This document shows, piece after piece, positions 37,824-45,534 of a stretch of DNA of 64,000 nucleotides. Source of the DNA: Pedobacter ureilyticus (GTDB lineage Bacteria > Bacteroidota > Bacteroidia > Sphingobacteriales > Sphingobacteriaceae); the NCBI RefSeq assembly GCF_005925345.1, contig NZ_SSHJ01000006.1, positions 62,001-126,000 on the forward strand. The letters run 5' to 3'. Made by a program: the position numbers and the translations under genes. Each line of letters opens with the position of its first letter. The stretch's first letter is position 1. Below the pieces are notes generated by a model. The model did no database searches and was not told where the DNA came from. It saw only the letters and a list, made by a program, of their open reading frames with translations.

Positions 37824-37885
37824 ATGTTAGCTTCATGTTAGCTTGAAATTACCATTCGTTTACCAGTAGGTTAACAAATTGTTAA
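37824..37885 (-). promoter_or_regulatory. 11-bp-phased direct repeats (Pho-box-like operator)
   Basis: Minus strand CTAACAT-GAAG-CTAACAT ends eight bases before the -7 box; a second pair TTAACA-ATTTG-TTAACC lies upstream. On the plus strand the GTTAG/GTTAA cores start at 37826, 37837, 37870 and 37881, all multiples of 11 apart. The 7+4+7 layout and position match PhoB-type activator sites. Confidence 0.55.
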
Positions 37886-37919
37886 ACGCAACCGATATGG
37901 CTTTTGGAGAGCGTTTAAA

Positions 37920-38420
37920 TTAATATTTTAAGCCAATTTTCTTGCATATAAAGTGTAATAACCAAATTGGGCCAATTAACAAAAACTTAACATCTTCTAA
38001 AAATGAAGGTTTTTTACCTTCTATCTTATGACCGATGAATTGACCCACCCAAGCGAGTACGAATATCACTGCATAAATGCCATAAGCTGTGCCACTACCT
38101 AAGCCCACAGCCTGTTCTATTTTTACAATCACAAAGCTCATCGCTCCCACTACCCAAATCATCAAGAAGAATAAAACTGGCGATAAGGTAAAATAATAGT
38201 ACAATGAAAAAGCAAGTAAAAAGGAAGCCCAATTAAAGAAAGTTTGGTATTGCCCTAAGAAAGCTAATTGCGGAAAAGGAATTTGCCAAACTAGGCCTAA
38301 TAAACTAAAAACAATCAGTGGTACGCAAATCCAATGGATAAGTTTGTTTGTTCCATCTTGATGGCTCTCTGCGTATTTATCGAATAAGATATCTACTGGC
38401 TTTCTTTCTGTTTGTTCCAT
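37920..38420 (-). CDS. DUF962 / Mpo1-like membrane protein
   Basis: 166 residues, four membrane segments, with YAESHQDGTNKLIHWICVPLIVFSLLGL at the N terminus and AWVGQFIGHKIEGKKPSFLEDVKFLLIGPIWLL at the C terminus; the two histidine segments are the DUF962 signature. The yeast relative Mpo1 is an iron-dependent dioxygenase acting on 2-hydroxy fatty acids; the same activity here is plausible since the histidines are kept, but unproven. Single gene with its own upstream gap. Confidence 0.82.
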   Translation of the reverse strand: MEQTERKPVDILFDKYAESHQDGTNKLIHWICVPLIVFSLLGLVWQIPFPQLAFLGQYQTFFNWASFLLAFSLYYYFTLSPVLFFLMIWVVGAMSFVIVKIEQAVGLGSGTAYGIYAVIFVLAWVGQFIGHKIEGKKPSFLEDVKFLLIGPIWLLHFICKKIGLKY

Positions 38421-38540
38421 ATTGGTTATTTTTAATTAACCACAAAGACACGAAGAACACAAAGATATTTTCTTTGTGACCTTAAGGCTTTGTCAATTTC
38501 TTATATTGTAAAAATAAGAAAAGAGCGTTCAAAAAAGAAA

Positions 38541-38627
38541 CCGTCATTTAGATCCCGATTTTCGGGAGAGAAATCTATAAGTTAGCTGTACCTACAGATT
38601 TCTCCTCCTTCGTCGTCGAAATGACGG
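38541..38627. repeat. CGTCATTTCGA-type palindromic repeat
   Basis: Left CCGTCATTTAGATCCCG...GGGAGAGAAATCT and right AGATTTCTCCTCC...TCGAAATGACGG form an imperfect ~35-base inverted repeat. From memory, this CGTCATTTCGA...GAGAAATCT unit is a common intergenic repeat in the phylum. Confidence 0.6.
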
Positions 38628-38683
38628 TCATATTAACGCACACCCAAATCGGTGTAATCTTTAAATCAGTGTAATCACAAAAA

Positions 38684-40246
38684 TTACTTCGCAAATGCTA
38701 CCGAACGGGTTTCTCTAATTACCGTTACCTTAATTTGACCTGGATAAGTCATTTCGGTTTGGATACGGTTAGAAATATCTGCAGCTAGCAACTCTGCTTG
38801 CTGATCGGTTACTCTTTCGCTTTCTACCACTACACGTAACTCTCTACCTGCTTGGATAGCAAAAGTTTTTTCTACACCTGGATAAGATAACGCCAGTTCT
38901 TCTAGCTCTTTCAAACGTTTGATATAGCTTTCTACTACCTCTCTACGAGCACCCGGACGGGCGCCTGAAATCGAGTCACAAGCTTGGATAATTGGCGAAA
39001 TCATGGAAGTCATCTCGATTTCATCATGGTGGGCACCAATGGCATTACAAACTTCTGGATGCTCTTTATATTTCTCTGCCAACTGCATACCCAAAATTGC
39101 GTGTGGTAATTCAGGGTTATCATCAGGCACCTTACCAATATCGTGCAATAGACCTGCACGTTTTGCCAACTTTGCATTTAAGCCAAGCTCTGCAGCCATA
39201 GTAGCACAGAAATTAGCTACTTCACGAGAGTGGTGCAATAAGTTTTGTCCGTAAGAAGAACGGTAACGCATACGCCCAACCATTCTGATTAACTCTGGGT
39301 GTAAACCATGGATTCCCAAATCGATTACCGTACGTTCTCCAATTTCAATAATTTCGTCTTCGATCTGTTTTTTGGTTTTCGCCACAATCTCTTCGATACG
39401 GGCTGGGTGAATACGACCGTCGGTTACCAAACGGTGTAAAGCCAAACGAGCAATCTCTCTTCTTACTGGATCGAAACCCGAAAGGATAATAGCTTCAGGG
39501 GTATCGTCAACAATAATTTCAATACCTGTTGCCGCTTCTAAGGCACGTATGTTACGGCCTTCTCTACCAATTACACGTCCTTTAATTTCATCGTTATCGA
39601 TATGAAAAATAGAAACCGAATTTTCAATTGCTGCTTCTGCTGCCGTACGCTGAATAGTTTGGATCACTACTTTCTTTGCTTCTTTACTAGCCGTTAGTTT
39701 AGCTTCATCAACAATGTCTTTTACTTGCATTAAAGCTTGCGAACGAGCTTCTGCCTTCATGTTTTCTACCAATTGGTTTTTAGCTTCTTCGGCGCTTAAG
39801 CCGGCAATAGTTTCCAACTGCTGTACGTGTTGATTTTTAATGGCATCTACTTCCTCCTGTTTTTTAACAGCCAAAGCAGTTTGTTTTTCTAAATTCTCTT
39901 TTTGCTTATCTAAATCTTGCTCTTTTCTATTTGCATTCTCTAGTTTAGAGTTTAAAGATTGTTCTTTTTGTTTAATGCTATTTTCGCGTTGAGCAACCTC
40001 ACTATTTCTAGTCTGAACTTGCTGTTCATGCTCTGCTTTTAATTGTAAGAACTTCTCTTTAGCTTCTAATAATTTATTCTTTTTTAAAATCTCGGCATTA
40101 TTTTCTGCCTCTTTTAAAATCTTCTTCGCTTTCGTCTGTGCTGCAATTTCCTGCTGTTTCAACAGGTTACGCAGCAGGTATCTGCCAATTACTATACCAA
40201 CAACTAAGCTGGCAAGCACGCATCCTACTATTCCTAATATTTCCAT
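38684..40246 (-). CDS. rny: Ribonuclease Y
   Basis: 520 residues, the usual length. N-terminal membrane segment ([18 protein letters not shown]), a long Glu/Lys/Gln-rich coiled coil (~30-200), a KH domain ([42 protein letters not shown]) and an HD hydrolase domain with [18 protein letters not shown] and LLHDIGK. Membrane-tethered endoribonuclease that starts mRNA decay. The first 28 bases around the start codon are duplicated 53 bases upstream, creating a short out-of-frame upstream ORF. Located downstream of zapA on the same strand. Confidence 0.95.
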   Translation of the reverse strand: MEILGIVGCVLASLVVGIVIGRYLLRNLLKQQEIAAQTKAKKILKEAENNAEILKKNKLLEAKEKFLQLKAEHEQQVQTRNSEVAQRENSIKQKEQSLNSKLENANRKEQDLDKQKENLEKQTALAVKKQEEVDAIKNQHVQQLETIAGLSAEEAKNQLVENMKAEARSQALMQVKDIVDEAKLTASKEAKKVVIQTIQRTAAEAAIENSVSIFHIDNDEIKGRVIGREGRNIRALEAATGIEIIVDDTPEAIILSGFDPVRREIARLALHRLVTDGRIHPARIEEIVAKTKKQIEDEIIEIGERTVIDLGIHGLHPELIRMVGRMRYRSSYGQNLLHHSREVANFCATMAAELGLNAKLAKRAGLLHDIGKVPDDNPELPHAILGMQLAEKYKEHPEVCNAIGAHHDEIEMTSMISPIIQACDSISGARPGARREVVESYIKRLKELEELALSYPGVEKTFAIQAGRELRVVVESERVTDQQAELLAADISNRIQTEMTYPGQIKVTVIRETRSVAFAK

Positions 40247-40321
40247 TTATCTGTTGTTTGTTTTAATTGTAATGGAGCTATCGTAAACGATGGTTCCATT
40301 TATCTGTTGTTTGTTTTAATT
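40241..40321. repeat. 28-bp direct repeat spanning the rny start
   Basis: Positions 40241-40268 and 40294-40321 are identical (begins TTCCATTTATCTGTTG); period 53 bases. The first includes the rny start codon and the second supplies another ATG in a different frame. Confidence 0.85.
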
Positions 40322-40457
40322 TTGATGACCTTACTAGCCATCGTAGTTCCATATAAAAAAAGCCGTTACTAAATCATTATGCTTCAAGCGTGCAACTGCA
40401 CCAATTAAAAGAAACATAAAAATTTAGCCACGGCCAAATTTATAGCTATAGAAAACC

Positions 40458-40479
40458 TCTTTGATTTTCAAAAAGGCAT
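40458..40479 (-). terminator. Putative weak terminator after zapA
   Basis: Minus strand CCTTTTTGA / TCAAAGAGG stem with a 3-base loop followed by TTTTC. AT-rich and short, so partial read-through into rny is likely. Confidence 0.4.
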
Positions 40480-40489
40480 AAAGAACATT

Positions 40490-40780
40490 TTATTTAGAAA
40501 AAAACCCGTTCAATAAACTATCTAACTCCTCAACTTTATCAGCCACTGTGGTATCCTGGTGCTGTACCTTATGCTCTGCTTTTAATACAGCGGTTGCATA
40601 GTGTAAAACTGCCATCGACAACAAGTCTTGCTTATCTCTAACCGCATAATTTTCTTGATAATCTTTTATACGCTCGTTGATAATCTTTGCCGCCCGTCTC
40701 ACAATTTCCTCTTCTTCCATACTTACCTTTAGAGGGTAAATGCGGTCGGCGATAGTTATTTTAATCGAGATTTCTCCCAT
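40490..40780 (-). CDS. zapA: Cell division protein ZapA
   Basis: 96 residues: MGEISIKITIADRIYPLKVSMEEEEIVRRAAKIINERIKDYQENYAVRDKQDLLSMAVLHYATAVLK matches the ZapA fold, an N-terminal beta-hairpin domain followed by a coiled-coil helix. Bundles FtsZ filaments at the division ring. Lies 32 bases downstream of a small coiled-coil gene and upstream of rny, a gene order that recurs in this phylum to my knowledge. Confidence 0.88.
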   Translation of the reverse strand: MGEISIKITIADRIYPLKVSMEEEEIVRRAAKIINERIKDYQENYAVRDKQDLLSMAVLHYATAVLKAEHKVQHQDTTVADKVEELDSLLNGFFSK

Positions 40781-40812
40781 TTTTTAGCTTTGTTTCAATT
40801 AATCTTGCTTGC

Positions 40813-41103
40813 TTATTTTTTAAGCAAAGTCACACACTTATCAATTTCACGCACAAATTCGTTAATTTTTTGCTTTATATCAAGTGTCTTTTCACTTGTT
40901 CCTTCAATACTCTTTGCTAATTTGAGTACCCTTATCTTTTCATCTAACTCTAAATGAGTGCTTTTAGCACTATCCAAAGCTTTCTTTTGTTGCTGATTTT
41001 CGGCCTTTAACAATTCATTTTCTTCCTGTAAAGCACTGCACAACTCTATTAATCGAGCAGTTTTTTGCATTACACTATTAAGTTGATCAGCTACGGCAGC
41101 CAT
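40813..41103 (-). CDS. Small coiled-coil protein between pheT and zapA
   Basis: 96 residues, almost entirely predicted coiled coil (heptad-like LIELCSALQEENELLKAENQQQKKALDSA, then a second helix). No enzyme motif. By position just before zapA, and by its ZapB-like length and composition, it may be a divisome or FtsZ-accessory partner of ZapA; this is inference. It starts 95 bases after pheT, across a word-type hairpin. Confidence 0.7.
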   Translation of the reverse strand: MAAVADQLNSVMQKTARLIELCSALQEENELLKAENQQQKKALDSAKSTHLELDEKIRVLKLAKSIEGTSEKTLDIKQKINEFVREIDKCVTLLKK

Positions 41104-41110
41104 TTCTACA

Positions 41111-41184
41111 GTTATGGGTTTTGAGTTGTGAGTTGTGAGTTATCAGGTTTTTAGTCTAGTAACTCATAACACGAAACTCGTAAC
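41111..41184. repeat. Word-type long hairpin between pheT and the coiled-coil gene
   Basis: Left GTTATGGGTTTTGAGTTGTG... and right AACTCATAACACGAAACTCG...: about 19 of 24 positions pair, most differences being transitions. Confidence 0.65.
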
Positions 41185-41198
41185 AATTTTTACTTATT

Positions 41199-43619
41199 TT
41201 ATCTTATTTCTGCCTTTGCAGTTTCCGCTAAGTTAGTAATAATCTTTTGCATAATGCTATCTATCTGCTTATCAGTAAGAGTTTGCTCTTCGTCTTGTAA
41301 AGTGAAGTTTAATGCATAAGATTTTTTACCTTCAGGCAATTTATCGCCTTGGTAAACATCAAATACCTGCACATTTTTAACTAATTTCTTTTCAGATTTG
41401 AAAGCGATAGTTTTTAGTTCATCAAAAGTTACCGCCTGATCTACCAATAAAGACAAATCTCTCCTTACTGCAGGGTATTTTGGCACTTCTTTGTTGATGA
41501 TTTTGTTTTTCTTCAACGCATCCAACACAAAAGCCCAATCAAAATCAGCATAGAAAATATCTTGCTTTAAACCTGCAGCTTTTTTATCAGCTTGGGTTAC
41601 TGCACCAAAACTTACTAAGGTTTTATCGCCCCTAAAGTATTTTAAGCCATAGGCGAAATTCTGAACGCTCTCTTCTGTCAGTTCAGCAGTTTGAAAACTC
41701 GAAAGACCTAAGCGTTTTACTACTGCATCTACCGCCGCTTTTAAGTTATAAAAAGTTGATGGGGTAGATTGGTGGTTCCATTGTTCGCTCTGTTTAGCTC
41801 CACTTAATACGATTAGCAAACGGGGGCGCTCTACATATTTACCCTCAATTAAGTGGTAGGTTTTACCAAACTCGTAAAATTTGATATCTGAGTTTTTACG
41901 GTTGATGTTGTAAGCCACACTTTCTAAAGCCGGTTGCAACAAACTTTGGCGCATCGCATTCAAATCAGAACTCAGCGGATTTAAAACCTGAACTGCCTCT
42001 TCTTCTTTTTTAGAGTAAGCCAAACGCGTTAACGAGTTGCACCAGATTTCTACAAAACCATTTGCTGTGAGCATGTCAGCTACCAAATTTTGGATATTTT
42101 CTTTATTTGGCTTAACTGTATAGGCCAACGAAGCATTTACTTTCGATGGAATTTCGATGTTATCGTAACCATAGATACGTAACACCTCTTCAGTAATATC
42201 ACACTCACGAGTTACATCTACTTTATAAGCAGGCACTAATAAATCCAACCCTTCGGGATTTTCTTTAGCAATGCTGATGCCAAGGGAAGTAATGATTTCT
42301 TTAATTTCTGTAGCCGGAATGTCCTTACCAATTAAATCAACAATGTTTTGATATTTAACTGGAACTTCAAATGGTTGCGCCTTTGTTGGATAAATATCAG
42401 AAACTGATGAAGAGATTTCGCCACCGGCAACTTCTTTGATTAACAGAGCAGCTCTTTGCAAGGCCAAAATGGTAATTTCTGGATCTGTACCGCGTTCAAA
42501 ACGGAAAGAAGCATCTGTTTTTAAGCCGTGTCTTTTTGACGTTTTACGTACTGAAACCGCATTAAAATATGCACTTTCTAAAAATACATTTGTGGTTTGT
42601 TCAGTTACACCCGAACCAATCCCACCGAAAACCCCTGCAATACACAAAGGCTTTTCTGCATCACAAATCATCAGATCTTCGGCAGAAAGCTTGCGTTCTA
42701 CTTCATCTAAAGTTACAAACGGCGTACCTTCAGCACACGTCTTAACAATGATTTTATTTCCGGCAATTTGGTCTGCATCAAAAGCATGCAAAGGTTGCCC
42801 CAACTCGTGCAATACGTAATTGGTTACATCTACAATATTGTTAATTGGACGAACGCCAATTACCTTCAATTTATCTTTTAACCAATCTGGAGATGGCTTT
42901 ACCGTAACGCCACTGATGCTAACGCTGCTATAACGTGAACAAGCATCTGTAGCTTCTACTTCAACTGCGATGGTTAAGTTGTCGTCCCGATAGCTATCGG
43001 GATCAGTTTTGAACGCACTTACATCAGGCAATTCGTAGCTAGTACGCAGATAAGCGGCTAAATCTCTAGCTACACCCAAGTGAGAAGCTGCATCTGCACG
43101 GTTTGGCGTTAAGCCAATTTCAAAAAGATAATCATCATCTACATTGAAATACTTTTTAGCCTCCAGACCCAAAGGTGCATCTTCTGGCAATACCATAATG
43201 CCGGCATGAGAACCACCTAAACCAATTTCATCTTCGGCACAAATCATCCCTTCAGAAACTTCGCCTCTAATTTTAGATTTATTGATTTTAAAAGGCTCGC
43301 CTTCATTTGGATGAACCGTAGTACCCACCACAGCAACCACCACTTTTTGTCCAGCAGCCACATTTGGCGCACCACAAACAATTTGTAGCAACTCTGGCGC
43401 ACCAACATTTACTTTGGTTACGCTTAACCTATCTGCATTAGGGTGCTGTACTCGCTCTTCGACATATCCAATTACCAGGCCTTCTAATCCGCCCGGAATG
43501 GTTTGCACTTTCTCTAAGCTTTCTACCTCTAAACCAATGTTGGTTAAGATTAACGAAAGTTCTTGAGGAGTTTTATCCGTTTTTAATATTTGTTTAAGCC
43601 AGCTATATGATATCTTCAT
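41199..43619 (-). CDS. pheT: Phenylalanyl-tRNA synthetase beta subunit
   Basis: 806 residues, full length. MKISYSWLKQILKTDKTPQELSLILTNIGLEVE is the N-terminal domain; a tRNA-binding EMAP/OB domain follows (~40-150), then the B3/4 editing domain, B5 domain, the catalytic-like core and the C-terminal ferredoxin-like anticodon-binding domain (KYPAVRRDLSLLVDQAVTFDELKTIAFKSEKKLVKNVQVFDVYQGDKLPEGKKSYAL). Works as an alpha2-beta2 enzyme with PheS, which is not in the window. Odd: an 18-bp perfect palindrome encodes the residues PDSYR near residue 207. Confidence 0.96.
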   Translation of the reverse strand: MKISYSWLKQILKTDKTPQELSLILTNIGLEVESLEKVQTIPGGLEGLVIGYVEERVQHPNADRLSVTKVNVGAPELLQIVCGAPNVAAGQKVVVAVVGTTVHPNEGEPFKINKSKIRGEVSEGMICAEDEIGLGGSHAGIMVLPEDAPLGLEAKKYFNVDDDYLFEIGLTPNRADAASHLGVARDLAAYLRTSYELPDVSAFKTDPDSYRDDNLTIAVEVEATDACSRYSSVSISGVTVKPSPDWLKDKLKVIGVRPINNIVDVTNYVLHELGQPLHAFDADQIAGNKIIVKTCAEGTPFVTLDEVERKLSAEDLMICDAEKPLCIAGVFGGIGSGVTEQTTNVFLESAYFNAVSVRKTSKRHGLKTDASFRFERGTDPEITILALQRAALLIKEVAGGEISSSVSDIYPTKAQPFEVPVKYQNIVDLIGKDIPATEIKEIITSLGISIAKENPEGLDLLVPAYKVDVTRECDITEEVLRIYGYDNIEIPSKVNASLAYTVKPNKENIQNLVADMLTANGFVEIWCNSLTRLAYSKKEEEAVQVLNPLSSDLNAMRQSLLQPALESVAYNINRKNSDIKFYEFGKTYHLIEGKYVERPRLLIVLSGAKQSEQWNHQSTPSTFYNLKAAVDAVVKRLGLSSFQTAELTEESVQNFAYGLKYFRGDKTLVSFGAVTQADKKAAGLKQDIFYADFDWAFVLDALKKNKIINKEVPKYPAVRRDLSLLVDQAVTFDELKTIAFKSEKKLVKNVQVFDVYQGDKLPEGKKSYALNFTLQDEEQTLTDKQIDSIMQKIITNLAETAKAEIR
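42985..43002. repeat. 18-bp palindrome TCCCGATAGCTATCGGGA inside pheT
   Basis: A perfect palindrome within the coding region, read as PDSYR. It resembles, from memory, a palindrome repeated widely in Bacteroidota genomes. Confidence 0.8.
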
Positions 43620-43691
43620 TTATTTAGATTTGAGATATGAGATATGAGATTTGAGACCAATGCCCAAACATACCCCATGCAAAATAAAACG

Positions 43692-43699
43692 CAAAGATA
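43692..43699 (-). promoter_or_regulatory. Promoter -7 element of pheT
   Basis: TATCTTTG on the minus strand, an exact TAnnTTTG match 73 bases before the start; TTTC lies about 20 bases upstream as a weak -33. Confidence 0.5.
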
Positions 43700-43762
43700 T
43701 TATTATATAAGGAAAGCAGAAAGTTTTAAGCCTAAGTTGTGCGTTTTTAAACACACAAGCAC

Positions 43763-44596
43763 CTAAAACAACAATTTTGCGAAAACGGGCAAATGGTCTG
43801 AAAAATACTTTTGATCTTTACTATCTGTAAGCACACCATATTTCTGCACTTTAAAGCCTTTGTTTACAAAGATGTAATCAATCCTATTTTTAAGCGGGCT
43901 ATTAAAATCGAAGCCGTTGAAAGTTCCCTCTGGACCATAAGGAGGCTCAACAGAAACCTCTTTACTATCACTCAAAAAAGATTTAATGGTGGCAATAGCA
44001 TCAGTTTCTGGGGTTACGTTTAAATCGCCAGTGTAAATTACTGGAAGTTTAGGCGCAATCTCTTGAATTTTTTGTTTGATTAACTTAGCTGATTCTATTC
44101 TTGCCTGTACGCCTACGTGATCATAATGTGTATTGAAAACTAAAAACTCTTTTTTATTCAATTTATCATAAAGTCTCACCCAAGTACACACACGATTAAA
44201 CATCGCATCCCAACCTTTACTTGGTACATCTGGTGTTTGCGATAACCAAAAAACACCGCCATCTTTTTTATTGAACCTATTTTTATTGTAGTAGATTGGA
44301 GAAAATTCGCCCTTGCGCTTGCCATCATCTCTACCAGCACCTACCGCTTCGAAATCAGAATTTTCTAGGATAAAATCATATTGCTCTTCCAAAGCTTCTT
44401 GTGTACATAAAATGTCTGTATCATGGAATTTCACTAATGCTTTAACATTATCTTTTCTTTTTGACCATGCATGTGCACCATCTTTTTCGGTAGCATACCT
44501 AATATTGTAGGTAATTACATTAATAGCTTGGTTTTTTTGGGCTTGAACTTGAAAGCCAGCAACAACTAGCCAAAGGATAGCTACGATTTTTTTCAT
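43763..44596 (-). CDS. Secreted endonuclease/exonuclease/phosphatase (EEP) family protein
   Basis: 277 residues after choosing the ATG at 44596. Signal peptide MKKIVAILWLVVAGFQVQA. EEP motifs: VITYNIRYA near the start, CTQEALEEQYDFIL, FNTHYDHVGVQARIESAKLI, YTGDLNV and the terminal SDHLPVFAKL. Metal-dependent phosphodiesterase or phosphatase, exported; substrates in the family range from DNA to phosphoinositides and sphingomyelin, so the substrate is open. The upstream in-frame extension to 44665 is rejected because the signal peptide begins at this ATG. Confidence 0.85.
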   Translation of the reverse strand: MKKIVAILWLVVAGFQVQAQKNQAINVITYNIRYATEKDGAHAWSKRKDNVKALVKFHDTDILCTQEALEEQYDFILENSDFEAVGAGRDDGKRKGEFSPIYYNKNRFNKKDGGVFWLSQTPDVPSKGWDAMFNRVCTWVRLYDKLNKKEFLVFNTHYDHVGVQARIESAKLIKQKIQEIAPKLPVIYTGDLNVTPETDAIATIKSFLSDSKEVSVEPPYGPEGTFNGFDFNSPLKNRIDYIFVNKGFKVQKYGVLTDSKDQKYFSDHLPVFAKLLF

Positions 44597-44839
44597 CTTT
44601 ATTTGATTTGATGTAATGATTATTGTCAAAAGTAAAAATTCGAACTTAATTCTGATAACAACCAATGTTATTTATATATGAACACCAGTGCACAAATATC
44701 TTAACTAGTTCATAATCAAATAAAAAACAGATCAATAAGGAAGCAAAAGAAAACAAAAAAGCACAAAAAGAAAGTATTTTTAAGCTTAAAGGCAACCTAA
44801 AGTTCATCATTTAATCACAATAAGTTTATTATCTTAGCC

Positions 44840-44847
44840 TACTTTTG
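44840..44847 (+). promoter_or_regulatory. Promoter -7 element of the ECF sigma gene
   Basis: TACTTTTG, an exact TAnnTTTG match, ends seven bases before the ATG, predicting a leaderless or nearly leaderless mRNA. No good -33 match. Confidence 0.45.
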
Positions 44848-44854
44848 GCCAAAT

Positions 44855-45457
44855 ATGAACGACAGGGAACTATCTTCTGTTAGCGATGAACTTTTACTCT
44901 CGCGTATCTGTAACGATGACGACCGCAAAGCATTTGCCGTGCTTTATGATCGTTATTGGGAAATGTTGATTCATACCTGCTACAAACGCTTAAAGTGCTT
45001 AGCCACCTCCGAAGAAATTGTACAAGAGATTTTTGTAGATCTATTTGTTCGAAGAAACGAACTTCAGTTAAATTCCTCTTTAGAAGCCTACTTAAAAACA
45101 GCGGTTAAGTATAAAATTTATAACCATTACCGTTCTCAACAAGTTCATCAGTCTTATTTAGATAGAGAGCTGAATGTACAAAAAATCCTTGTTCCTGCGC
45201 CAGACGAAGTCTTCCAAAAAAAGGAATTGAATGCATTAATTATGGCTGCAACAGCACAGATGCCAGAAAAATGCAAGCAAGTTTTTCTGTTAAGTCGCTA
45301 TCAACATCTTTCCCACAAAGATATTTCCGATCAATTGGGGATTTCGGTGAGCACGGTAAAAAAACACATTACCAAAGCCACCAATATTTTAAAAGCCAAT
45401 TTCAAGCATCACAGCCCAGATCTATTGATCATTTTATGTGTCCTACTTGTGCTTTAA
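44855..45457 (+). CDS. ECF RNA polymerase sigma-70 factor of a SusC/SusD locus
   Basis: 200 residues. Region 2 (DRKAFAVLYDRYWEMLIHTCYKRL...SEEIVQEIFVDLFVRRNEL) and region 4 (LPEKCKQVFLLSRYQHLSHKDISDQLGISVSTVKKHITKATNILK, preceded by ALIMAATAQM) are clear, with no region 3; this is the group of RpoE-like factors that sit before FecR anti-sigma and SusC genes. Directs polymerase to the susCD promoter when the anti-sigma releases it. Followed by the FecR gene after 77 bases. Confidence 0.92.
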   Translation: MNDRELSSVSDELLLSRICNDDDRKAFAVLYDRYWEMLIHTCYKRLKCLATSEEIVQEIFVDLFVRRNELQLNSSLEAYLKTAVKYKIYNHYRSQQVHQSYLDRELNVQKILVPAPDEVFQKKELNALIMAATAQMPEKCKQVFLLSRYQHLSHKDISDQLGISVSTVKKHITKATNILKANFKHHSPDLLIILCVLLVL

Positions 45458-45534
45458 TCAGCGTTACTACACAATTTTTATTTTTTTTCATTTTGACTAG
45501 CACCTTTTAGCTAGTTAAGTTATTTGTATTTGAA

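Noticed and set aside
40241..40321. CRISPR-like repeat spacing at the rny start
   Set aside because: Only two copies, no cas genes, and the spacer is part of the duplicated unit.
40322..40489. Possible 6S RNA between zapA and rny
   Set aside because: zapA-ssrS linkage is known in Proteobacteria, but I could not fold a long 6S-like rod with a central bubble here; only a short weak terminator-like stem is visible.
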